Shown: positions 47,701-57,635 of the stretch, piece by piece
Layout of the letters: the number at the start of each line of letters is the position of its first letter
How positions within the stretch are numbered: the first letter of the stretch is position 1
Assembly (NCBI RefSeq): GCF_000516985.1
Contig: NW_006917101.1
Coordinates: 1,356,834 to 1,420,833, forward strand
Source of the DNA: Pestalotiopsis fici W106-1
Lineage: Eukaryota > Ascomycota > Sordariomycetes > Amphisphaeriales > Sporocadaceae
DNA: 64,000 nt
Reading direction: 5' to 3'
Notes under the pieces: model-generated
What the model saw: only the letters and a program-made list of their open reading frames with translations
Told to the model about the DNA's origin: nothing
The model's database searches: none
Made by a program: the position numbers and the translations under genes

Positions 47701-49213
47701 TTTTGTTTTGTCGTGTCAGACTTGATGGTTTTGATGAGAGTACAGGGCCTCGAACGTTGCCGCTGTGTGCATACAGCCTTGAAGGAATATCGTCAGCTGA
47801 TGAGTGCTGGGGAAGGCTTTCATGAACACTCGAGGCCTGAGAGTCCTCTGCAATGGGTGATTCGGGGATAGGAGGCTCGAGAAAACTATCATCAAGATGC
47901 GCATGGTCGTGCTCAGCTACTTCGTTGGCGAGTTCAAGTGCCTCGCTTAGAAGACGCTCGAGGTTCTCCATGGCCTGTTCCATGGCGTCTGCATCTGCAG
48001 CATTTTGATCAGAGAATGTAGTCACTCTGCTCATTGGCGAACCTCTGCCATGATATGGATAATCATGATGAGACTGTTGAAGAGGATGGTGTTTCTTTGG
48101 AGATTGGGTTAGCGCCGTGCTGGATCTTCTCGACTTGAGGAGATCACGAATCCATTCTGTGGTGCGTTTTGGATCCCAGGCCTGAGGGTGCGATCGATGC
48201 TCAGAATCCTCTAATAGTTGGGTTGTCAGCGATCGTGTGAGGCTTTCGTGAGTCCTACTGCGCTGTGGTAGATTCACACTGTTGGTTGGGTGTGGCTCCT
48301 GCATATCAACAGAGTCTAGTTGAGCGCCGGGCTCGACAAAGGAGACTGACGAAGCCTGATGCAACTTTCCCCTTTGTGGACTATCTTTCGGGGTTTCCGT
48401 GACTCCAGGCAGGAATCCCTAATATGAAGTAGCTTGAGATTGTCCCACCTCTGCCTGTGAGTCATCCTCTGTGATCTCGGAAAATGCAAGATGAGGAATC
48501 GATTGCAGTCTCTTGCTAACCACCGGTCTCGATGACGCATTGTGGAAAGACTGAACCTTCCCAACCCAGCTATGACCGCCATGGGCATCCCCGTGGCCGA
48601 GAATTGAATCGTCCGATGAGAGAATAGTCTCGTCAGACAATGCACGAACTTTTGATTCATACTGAGGGCGCCCATAACGACTAGGTCTCGTGTCAAAGGA
48701 AGGCATTATTGAGCGAACACTGGGTGTGCCTAGGGAGTTCTCTTGTTCAACGATATCCGCGGGACGGACCTTGGAGGCCCCCTTGTATCCGTTTTGGTTC
48801 TCAGAAAGGGTATTGTGGTGGTTTTTATTGATGTTTGGCACTTCAGGAGGCTCCATGGCGGCCGGTCGGACTTTGGATGCACCGTAGTAGCCTTGATCAG
48901 CATCAATATCTGCAGCACGAACTTTTGATGCCCTATGGTGCTCAATGTGATCATCCTTCTTCAAGGCCATTGGAGTAATTGTATCTGTCGAGTTCATTCG
49001 AGTGAGGATAGGCGGTACAGGCATATCAGAGGAGTCCAAGCGAGCTTTCCCACCTTCCAGCAAAGAGTGTCTAACAGATCCGGTTCGGGCCCTGTCAGAG
49101 TGGTATGATGGCGTGCGATTGCTGACAACTCTAAGGGAAGGGTTGGACTCTCTTGAGTAGAGGCTCGGCCGCGAGGAAGAGAAGACCTCTTGTGCCAGAT
49201 CTGATTGCTGCAT
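44742..49213 (-). CDS. Large MFS-type transporter with in-frame TAG codons, probable A-to-I editing substrate
   Basis: A long cytosolic N-terminal region (Ser/Pro/His-rich, repeated GASKVRPA-type motifs) precedes 12 hydrophobic segments. TM1 starts near ARKRFVAMVSCFGTAVIGLL, and TM12 is near ATAVVASILLALTFLLL. A cytosolic tail follows, with TRWTEIRKANRLV. It resembles a fungal MFS family usually called polyamine/multidrug transporter-like; the substrate is unknown. One clear intron is 46191-46243 (donor GTGAGT). The exons 46244-49213 and 44742-46190 share phase and give 1,472 residues if three TAG codons (48419, 47123, 45405) are read as an amino acid. A weak 93-nt intron at 48356-48448 would remove the first TAG and give 1,441 residues. 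No TAA, TGA or frameshift is present, so simple decay is unlikely. Ordinary genes here end in TAG, so the code is not changed. It may correspond to Fusarium AMD1, an MFS-domain gene needed for ascus maturation whose TAG is edited to TGG, but I could not align them. Confidence 0.8.
45396..45414 (-). other. Predicted RNA hairpin holding the third in-frame TAG in its loop
   Basis: In the transcript this reads CAUUGG, loop UUAGAGG, CCAUUG. The arms pair at five of six positions with one U-U mismatch, and the UAG (45405-45407) lies in the 7-nt loop. The codon follows FDIG and precedes RPLIIGNPLEKHRRVN, just after TM12 in the cytosolic tail. A-to-I sites in Fusarium are reported as enriched in UAG context and hairpin loops. 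Folding was done by eye. Confidence 0.55.
47123..47125 (-). other. Second in-frame TAG, immediately before TM1 of the MFS gene
   Basis: The codon sits between PIARD and SLARKRFVAMV, with coding sequence continuing in the same frame on both sides. In relatives as I recall them the motif is PIARDW-S-x-ARKRFVA, so TAG stands at a Trp position. No phase-0 donor of normal quality lies close enough upstream to splice it out. CGC at 47129-47131 and GCG at 47114-47116 (transcript sense) can pair to place the UAG in a 12-nt loop. Confidence 0.75.
48419..48421 (-). other. First in-frame TAG, N-terminal region of the MFS gene
   Basis: The codon follows QSQATSY and is followed in the same frame by GFLPGVTETPKDSPQRGK, which looks like ordinary coding sequence. 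An alternative is a 93-nt intron (48356-48448) with donor GTGGGA and acceptor CATCAG. That donor is poor and I see no CTNAC-like branch site. Of the three TAGs this is the one most open to a splicing explanation. Confidence 0.5.
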
Positions 49214-51616
49214 TGTGAAATTTGACTCACCGAGGTATGGCCTCAGTGCATAGAGAGATGTAAAGAATATTTCATCGGTAGGGTTTAGGGATGAAGAGGT
49301 AGGGAATGTGTGATAATGAGGATGGTGAAAAAAGACAGAAGCCAGTTGAGGATATGAGTTTTGTTAAGAGGTTGTATCTTCTAGAGTCATTACTGATTTT
49401 ACCAAAGAAGTTCCACGGCCGTCCTTGCCATTCATGTGTTCAAGGACTGTGTTGTTGTCATTGTCGACATGCCTCGTAGTTTCCTGCTTATGCGTAGGCC
49501 GAACTCTAGAGCGAAATCGTCTTGTCAGTCATGTCGACGATGCGCTTGCCGCAATGATGGTAGATTTAATTATTCCTTGACACAAGAAACAAGACCTAGT
49601 ATATGACGACTCAATATCCCGTTGATGCCGTCCATCTTCTACCGAACCCACAAAAACAGGTTCGCAATAATACCTAATGCATCAGCCTTTGCACAAGTAC
49701 ATTGCCATCGCTGAAATCGTAGGCAGGGCATATCTACTGCAAGTATACAGGTAGATAGTGATTCAGTCACATACGTATCAGCCATACATTACATACCCAC
49801 CTAGGTAGGTGTTCAGGTGTTTAGGTGTAATAATTGTGTTGGGGCATTTAGACCTGATTGACCTGGTGGGAGAGCTCATGTGGGGGTACTCGGCGGCTCG
49901 GGTAGCGGGCCTGTGCTCAGTCTTTATTCAGTGGAACCCAGCTTTGCACACTCATCTATTGATTGAGCAAACAAGCAAGGAACTTTGCATTCAAAAGGTG
50001 TTTTCACTCGCCCTATTTCATGAACTGTCTTACCGTGCGCCCGAGGTTCTTGAAGTCTGGGTTTCTAAGCAAAACAAACGAGCTTTATTTTGTTTCTGCC
50101 ATGGTCAGGAACATGTCGCATTCCCAACATTGAACTATGCTGGGTATTCAGGTGGTTTAGCTAGTTTACTGCACTGGCCAAGTGGGCAGTTTCCCACAGT
50201 CCCGATTGGGAAAGAGATGACGACATAAACACCAACTCGATGCCCAGCCAGCAGGGTTCAACGCAGTCAAAGAAGCACCGAGACATGAATAGAAGTCGAA
50301 CCAAGGCCCGGCGACCATCGAGACAAACCATTCAAGTGGGACTGGGACAAGGCACATGTTTGTTTGCGACCCATACGGCATTTCCCTGGTTTTCAATGTT
50401 ACTCTCACTGTCCCATGTGTGATCGTGGTCAAGCACGCTGCGCAACCGCCAGGATTGTCGCCGGGCCTAGTCATCCAGTTCGTAGCCTGTCAGCAGCCCC
50501 GGCCTTGGGGGCAGCCATCTGACTGTTCTATTCCGCCAATTATGCAAGCCAGTACCGCAGATGACCTACGGACTACCTCCCAACCAGCCAGCAGCTTCGC
50601 GAAAGAGCCAGAGTCTTTTGTTTAAAATCAGCTTTCTGGACTTCTCACCGTATTGGGGGCTTAGACTAGGCAGCTGTCAGAATCAAATAGAAGAAAGAGT
50701 AGGTCAGGTAGGCAGGATAGCGTGTGGGCGCTCCCGTCCACCCCGTCGGGTTTTGACTCCAAGACTACAACGGGAAGTGTGTGAAAGCTGCGCCACGCGT
50801 AACAAGACCGCCAATATTATTAGTTTTGTTGCTGGGCATGAATGGATTCTTCCCCATGAACATCAGAGATGAAATACAGCTAGGCGATAATTAGAACCTT
50901 TGGCATAAGTAGTAGTGATGGGGACCGTGGACTCCCTCACCTGTTTCAGACCGGTTCCTGCTGATAGCGAGGCTGGATTGCCTGTTGTATCCTGTGTAAA
51001 TTAAACATGGCGCGGCAGTCGCCCATACAATTGAGGAGGAGGAGGAGGAGGAGGAGGAGGAGTGGGGGATTACCTGATGTATTGCGCCCCGTCCGTTAGG
51101 AAGATGGTGACCTGGTAGTAGATGGTAGAGCCCACGCACCGTTTGTATCACCAGTATCACTGCACACTGCCCTCGCTGGTCGATGAGAAAGAGATTCGTT
51201 TGATGTGAAATGAATTCCTATGCTCTTTTCCATAAATGGTTTATATCCTCACCCAAGGCACACATGGCTTCTTAAGTTTCATGAGCCATGCTCACGCCCA
51301 TGCCCAACCGAGCCCCGCTGATGAAGGCCAAAAAGATGCATGCATGACATCCCCCCCCCCTCCAAAATGCCCCGCCCTGCCGCATGCCGCCGTCGTTCCC
51401 ATGCTAGCATCAGTCACTCACTCACTGCGCTGCTCTGCCAGCCTTCCCAGATATAATCCTGCATTCCCAGTACAACTTTTGCAGCCCGGTTCTTGTTCCT
51501 TGCTGTCATTCTGCTTAGTACTGTCCCCTCGCTTTTCCTGCCTGTTTTTGCCGCGCAAATCGTTTGGTTTTGTTTCGGTGCAACAAGTTTCCCCCCGACG
51601 GCGGGAGTAGCGCATC
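49214..51616. other. Divergent intergenic region between the MFS gene and the DUF3824 gene
   Basis: These 2.4 kb hold the promoters of two divergent genes. The MFS start codon has a good CACAATG context. Open frames such as plus 49809-50228 (139 codons) show no domain. A pyrimidine-rich stretch precedes the DUF3824 start. A GAG repeat lies at 51033-51062. Confidence 0.5.
51033..51062. repeat. GAG trinucleotide repeat (10 units)
   Basis: Ten perfect GAG units, 30 bp, about 550 bp before the start codon of the DUF3824 gene. It is likely length-polymorphic between strains. Confidence 0.92.
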
Positions 51617-54600
51617 ATGGCCTACTACGAGAAAGAATACCGGTCCACCCGGTATAAAGAAGACGATTCCGATGACGACAAGTACAAGAGCACAACGGTC
51701 CGCCGATACAAGGTGGGCGGCAACGGCGGAGGCGCTTCCACCACCACCACTAGAGTCGACCGTGTCAAGCGATATGACGACTTTGACGATGATCGCAGAT
51801 CTACCTTTTCATACCGAGACGATTATCGAGACTCCCACTCGCACGTTGGTCGTCCCGCTGCGGAAGTCGTAGAGGTTGACAAGCGAGTGGAGAAGACTTA
51901 CCTTCCCGAGCGCCCCAGATCGGCCTTTGACCCTCCTGTGCAGCGCACCGTTGTGGAGAAGAGGGTTATTGAACGCGACGGATCCGATTTCCGGGACCGT
52001 GATCGCGATCGCGACGACCGGTACCGCTATGAAGAGAGGGATGTTGAATACTCTCGTGGAGTTGCGGAACGCCGCGAACGTGATATAGTCATTGAGAGGG
52101 AGCGTGAGCCTGAGCGCCGCGATAGAGTCGTTCGCGAGACTCGAGAGACGGTGACTGAACAGCGGGACACACCTTTGTCCCCACGAGAGAGAGATTGGGA
52201 CCGTCGCTCGCGCATGCCCTGGGAAGATGACCGCGACGATGTCCGTGTGGAAAAACGAGTCGAGCACAGAACCGAGGAGCACGGCGACCACGTCGACGAC
52301 GTCCGTGTCGAAAAACGGGTCGAGCGTAGATCTGATGACCACGTCGACGACGTCAAGGTCGAAAAGCGTATTGAGCGCTACCACGAGGACAACCACGATC
52401 ACCACCACCATCATCATGGCGGGGACATTGAGCGCTATCGCAAGGAGGTGGAATATTATGCTCCGGCTGATCCACCGCCTCAACCAATTGTCATTCGCCA
52501 GAAGGCTCCCGAACCCCAGCAAATCATTGTCCAGGAGGCACCAGCACCACCTCCTGTCATCATTGACAGACAGGCAGAACCTGGATACGTTGTGCTGAGG
52601 GAAAACAATCGTGAGATCGCTCGCCGTGATCCACGAGATGAGGAGTACTATTACCGCAGAGAGGAGCGGCGCAACGATGACTATGCCATGGAAAGGTATG
52701 ATCGCCGTCGCCGCGACTATCCATCAGAAGACGAGGATGTCTACGTTAAAAGGACCATCATCCGGCGAGAGCGCAGCACAAGCTCTGATCACCACAGAAA
52801 GAGACATCTAGCCGAAGGCGCTCTCGCAGGAGCCGGAATCTCTGCCTTGGTCTCCAGTCGACGTGGTCGCGAGGGTGACCTCCAAGACAATCGTGGCAAG
52901 AAGGTTCTTGCTGGTGCTGCACTCGGTGCTCTGGGTACTGAAGTGATTAGAAGGGCTCGCAGCGCCTACGAGGAGCATTATGACGACCGATACTACGATG
53001 ACGACGATTATCACCGTCGTCACAGAAGTCGCTCAAAGTCGCGGTCCAGATTAACCACTGGTCTGGCTATTGTAAGGCCTCCTGAATACCCAAATTCCGA
53101 TCTATCACTAACCCAGGATATGTGTAGGGCGCTGCCGCACTCGCTGTTGCTGGTGGACTCAAGTACATGCAGAGCAACAAAATCGAAAAGGAGGAAGCGA
53201 CAAGAGGCCGCAGCAGAGGGCGACGGTATTCTGGAGATTATTCGGTTTCCCGAAGTCGTTCTGGCGGCCGATCCCGCAGCAGAGCAAGTATGGCCAAGGC
53301 GGCCGCTGCAACTGGGTGAGTCTTTTGTTCTTACACACTCAAAATCTGTGTGCTGTAATTTGCGTTGCAAACATTTTATGCCTTGGTCAGGAGCGTCTAC
53401 AGATGTGTAAGGTGCTTAAAAAGTTGTGCAGATCAGCTAATTCTCTCGTGACAGCGCCATTGCCGGGCTTGTACAGCATTATCGTAGCAAATCCCGGAAA
53501 GGCTCCCGAAGCAAGTCTAGGATCAGAACTGGTGCGTAAAGCCTGCGGCAACTCTGAAATACAACTTCCACTGATATGATCCAGGAGCTGAAATTGCGGC
53601 GGCTAGTCTGACTGGAGCAGCAGCCAGCAAGCTGTGGGAGCGTCACAAGGAGAAGAAAGATCAAGCACGCGACCACGATAGAGACATCGACGATGAGTAC
53701 TATTCCGACAGAAGCCAAAGATACGGTCGCTCGCGTAGCCGTAGCCACAGCCGCAGCAGGTCGAGGGCACGAAGCTTCACCTCACGAGATGCCGCTAATC
53801 CAGAGTTAGGCCTCGTTGAATACGGCGCCACTCCTCTTCCACCCTCGCATTATGAAGACCCACCACGAGAGCGACGCCATCGTCACCGTCACCGCTCAGC
53901 ATCAGTGAGTCCGGAGAGGGATGTGAAACAAAAGAGGAGTAAAAGCCGCCTTCGTGAAGCTGCGGCTGGGGTTCTTGGTGCCGGCGCTGCAGCAATTGGC
54001 ATCAAGAAGTATAACGACGTCAAGAAAGAGCGCGAGAGATCTCGTGACCGATCACGGGATCGGCCCAGAGACCAGTCTCGAGATAGATCCCGAGACAGAT
54101 CGATTGAGAGGAGAGAGTCGGAGGAAAGGAGAGCTGAGCGTAAACGCAACAGAAAGTCCAGAGAACGTGACCGACGGCGTAAGTCTCCGACGCAGGAAAG
54201 TCATGGAGGAGGAAGATACTAACCGACGTCTCAGGTTATGATGAAGAGTCTGCTGTTGGTGGCTATTATTCGGGAGGCGAATACGATCCTCAAGCGCCTC
54301 CTTCACCACCAACCGCATCCGGAGGGGCATATTACCCACAGGAACCTCCCACAGCCGCTGGTCCTAGTGGGTTCACTCAACACGGGAACAACTCCTCCAT
54401 GAACGTCAACGCCTACCCACCCCCACCGGGGCAATACAACCCTCAAGATTATGCCAACATGCCTCCTCATCCATCTCATTATAATCCACAGGACTTCACC
54501 AACATGCCACCGCCGCCTGCTGGCCCACCACCAAACATTGGACCAACAGGGCGCCCGATAAACCCCTACCCTCCCACCGGGCCAGAGAATGTGAGTCGTC

Positions 54601-55544
54601 AGCCGCCTGCGGATGATATTCCAACTTCCATTCCCCACGATGACCCGAGTATGAGGGGCGCTAGTGCACAAGGTGCGTAGTACCAGTACCTCAGAGAAGG
54701 AGTCTATTGTTTTAGTTTCCTTCGTTTGGTCGTCTTTATCCCCGCAAGTTAATGCTAACGAAACATGGCAGATGGTGTAAGAAGGTCTCGAGATCGACAT
54801 CATGTCCCTAGGCGTTCTTCGTCCCGTTCATCATCTATCAGCACCACTGTCGAGAACCCCACTCCATCTACCACAAAGTCTGTTTGCTTTATTCCGCTCT
54901 CTCCCCAATCAAGCCGCACTCTGAGAAAGCACCACGCCGACCATGAGGAACGAGCCGCCACGCCAAATAATGAGAACCAACATGACTCTGACTCGGAGAC
55001 CCAAACAATTCGACCTAGACGGCCAGGCATGCACAGACGACGATCGGGCTCGGACCCCTCGTCCGACCGACCATTGGTGCAACGTCGCCGTCGCAGCGGC
55101 CGGGATGGCTCGCCACTGTCTGACGAGGACGACGTCGAGGTTCTCCCAGACCGCTTCGACTCGGCCGGGCGCCCCGTCGACGCCAACAACCCCCGGCGCT
55201 GGCACTCCCGGACTGGCGACTTTGAGTATCGCCCGCGCACCCGCGACGGTCCGCACGTGCAAGGCGCTTGGGGCGTCCACGGTACCGATCCCGAAATGGT
55301 CAATAGGATGGCACAGGGTGTCGGCAGTCTACTGCAAGGCCGACAAGGATGGATGGGCATGATTGGTAATCTACTTACAAGCTTGCCATCTTCCTCGGGC
55401 GGGGATGGCGGGGATGGCGGCGGCGGGCACGGGCACGGGCACGGGATGATTGAGGATCGGGACCATGTCAATGATGACGGCGATGCACGACGGCGGAGGC
55501 GTCAACAGCAACGGAGACATAGGAGGGATGATGAGGAATATTGA
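51617..55544 (+). CDS. DUF3824-type Arg/Ser/Asp-rich protein with Ala/Gly-rich helical segments
   Basis: Six exons (51617-53071, 53128-53315, 53455-53531, 53585-54178, 54235-54672, 54772-55544) join in phase to 1,174 residues. The N-terminal third is highly charged (Arg, Asp, Glu) with three copies of DDVRVEKRVE-like units (207-216, 227-236, 244-253) and six His in a row (262-267). Six short Ala/Gly-rich hydrophobic segments follow, at about 399-413, 429-444, 480-495, 543-554, 574-588 and 696-712. Each is followed by a basic or RS-rich stretch. A Pro/Tyr/Asn-rich region (NPQDYANMPPHP, then NPQDFTNMPPPP) and a C-terminal block with MVNRMAQGVGSLLQGRQGW complete it. This architecture matches fungal proteins annotated with DUF3824, whose function is unknown. 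RS repeats recall splicing factors, but there is no RNA-recognition motif, so I infer no such role. The start is the first ATG in frame (AYYEKEYRSTRY). Confidence 0.87.
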
Positions 55545-56217
55545 TCATGTTTTTGCTTGTTACGATTATGTGATGGAGGGAAACTGGACGTGACATTTTT
55601 GTTTCATGGGTACGAACGATGACGGTTTTCAGAGACGAAGTAACGATTTTTCACGATTCAATGATCTCCTTGGTTGGGCTTATGTATAGAAAGATTTTGG
55701 ATCCTAATTTTACGATATGAAAGCGGCAATGGACGATCTATTTTCTTCACATGTCAGGAGAAGTTGATGACAGAAATTTCTAATAGCAATTACATATCAT
55801 GATTATCCTTGCACGGTGCTTGCACGTGACATAAGCCATTTGCTTTGCTTAGAGTAAACTGTGGGGTGCATTTTTCAAGAATGACAACAGGAATGGCCAG
55901 GATCAAAGAATTAATATGTTCTTATCAAAATGTATTTTTTAATTCCAGGACGAGATGTACAAATCCTGCCTCTATCACCTCATTATGTATGTCGCCTAAA
56001 TCCATGGCACGACACTGCATGCCAGCCGCAGCTTATCCATTACGACTATGATGATGTTTTTTTTATCATCTTGGTGGACTTCCTGTCCTACCAAGTTCAC
56101 CTGAGGAGAATGCACCTCATTCATGAGACCTCGCCTTGAGACCTGAATCGAAAGCTTGCTGAATATCATTTACCCAAACGCCCACTGTGCCAGATTGAAT
56201 CTAATGTCTCTCGCTCC
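55545..56217. other. Convergent intergenic region, 3' flanks only
   Basis: These 673 bp lie between the 3' ends of the convergent DUF3824 and GH72 genes. The content is AT-rich 3' UTR-like sequence. I see no gene in it. Confidence 0.55.
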
Positions 56218-57635
56218 TTACAGCAGCAGAGTACCGACCAGGGTAAACATACCCACAACACCAGTCACAGCAAAGAAGCTGAGGTCCATGGGCGGTGCCG
56301 GACGACCACCGTCGCTCTTACCCGATGAGGTGGCAGACACGGAGCCGGAACCGGCCTCTGCAGTACCTGTCGACGTAGAACCAGCGTTTTGCGATCCATC
56401 GCCAGACAGGCCGGGACCATCACCAGCACCGTTGGTCATGTACTAGGGCAATCAGTTAGCAAACCAGTTCGAAGGACATCTGTTATGCTTTGGAGGTTTT
56501 CACTTACGTCCTTGGCCTCGTCAGGAATAGCGGGGAGCGCATCCGAATCAACCTGCCAGTCATCGTCGGTAGATGGGCAAGTGGCGGCAGAGGTGCTTGA
56601 CACGGCACCACCGCTACCAGTAGGAGCAGGGTACTTGGACAGAGCAGACTTGAGGTTATCGTACTCGTCCGTCTCGGTCACGTCGCTGTCGTCGCCATTA
56701 AGTTCGACAATACCGTAGCCGTTACCCTCCTTGCTGTACTCGTAGACAAGACCACCAGAGTAGACGGCCGTCATGTCATCACTCATGAGAGAACCAAGCT
56801 CCTCGAATGAACGGGGAGGGTTGGCGATACAACCCCACTCGGACAGGAAGATGGGAAGACCGTAATCAGTGAAGTTCTTAACCTTCTGATCCCAGCCAGA
56901 TGTTGTAAAGCTCGAGGGAGAGCACCACGAGTAGTCGTTGAATGCGAAGAAGTCGCTGCGGGCGTCGTCAGAGCCGCAGTTGAAGTAGTCGGCAGTCTGG
57001 GCACGGTTTGACGAGACATCGGCAGCAGAGTATCCGACAGGAATGGCACGAAGACCGCGAGAGCCAAGGTACTGCTTGATGTCTCGGGTTGTGGCCTTGA
57101 CGTATGGGGCGGCAAGGGTTGAGTTGGCCTGCTCGTTGATAACCTCGTTTCCGGAGAAGAAAGCCAGAGTGTTGTCGTACTTGGCAAACTCCTCGACGGT
57201 GGCGAAGACGCTCTGAAGGTAGACGGCGTTGTATGAGGCGGCGGGTTCATAACGGTTGATCGAGTACTTGGGGTTGTTGACATCGAGAACAAGGTAGATG
57301 CCAGCATCGGACAGCTCTTGCATACACTCGTCGTGGCTCTGGGAGTTGTCGATCATGTAGACACGGATGGTGTTGACACCAAGATCCTTGAACTTGGCAA
57401 TATCACGCTTGCAAGTGGTAGTATCAGCGAGAGGATCCGAGTTTCCAGAGGAACCACCGGGCTGGTAGTCAATTCCTCGCATGTAGAAACGATCACTGCC
57501 AGTCCAAAAAGCCTTGCCCGACGCAGTGACAGTAGGAAGAGAGTCGGCGCGCTTTGGAAGCTCCTTCTCGGTGCGTGTGGGTGTGGCGCTGACGATGCTG
57601 GCAGCTGCCAGAGTAAGAAGAGCGAACGACTTCAT
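56218..57635 (-). CDS. gel1: 1,3-beta-glucanosyltransferase, GH72, GPI-anchored (Gel1/Gas type)
   Basis: This cell-wall enzyme cleaves beta-1,3-glucan internally and transfers the new reducing end to another chain, elongating glucan at the outer face of the plasma membrane. Two exons (56508-57635, 56218-56442) join in phase 0 to 450 residues, close to Aspergillus Gel1. A signal peptide covers about residues 1-17. The GH72 domain runs from about 32 to 340, with catalytic Glu 164 in SGNEVIN (acid/base) and Glu 265 in FLSEWGC (nucleophile). Typical motifs are FYMRGIDYQPGG and NTIRVYMID. The C-terminal exon is Ser/Gly/Thr-rich and ends in a hydrophobic segment (MDLSFFAVTGVVGMF onward), the GPI-attachment signal. 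No X8/CBM43 cysteine-rich module is present, which places it in the Gel1-like subgroup. The intron separates the catalytic part from the GPI-signal exon. Confidence 0.95.

Noticed and set aside
44742..49213. Reassignment of TAG to a sense codon in this organism
   Set aside because: Other genes in the window (GSH1, the 4497-5493 gene) end in TAG exactly where their families end, so TAG works as a normal stop.
54235..55544. Separate small genes at 54399-54680 and 54765-55544
   Set aside because: They are exons 5 and 6 of the DUF3824 gene; acceptor signals and phases join them cleanly to the upstream exons.
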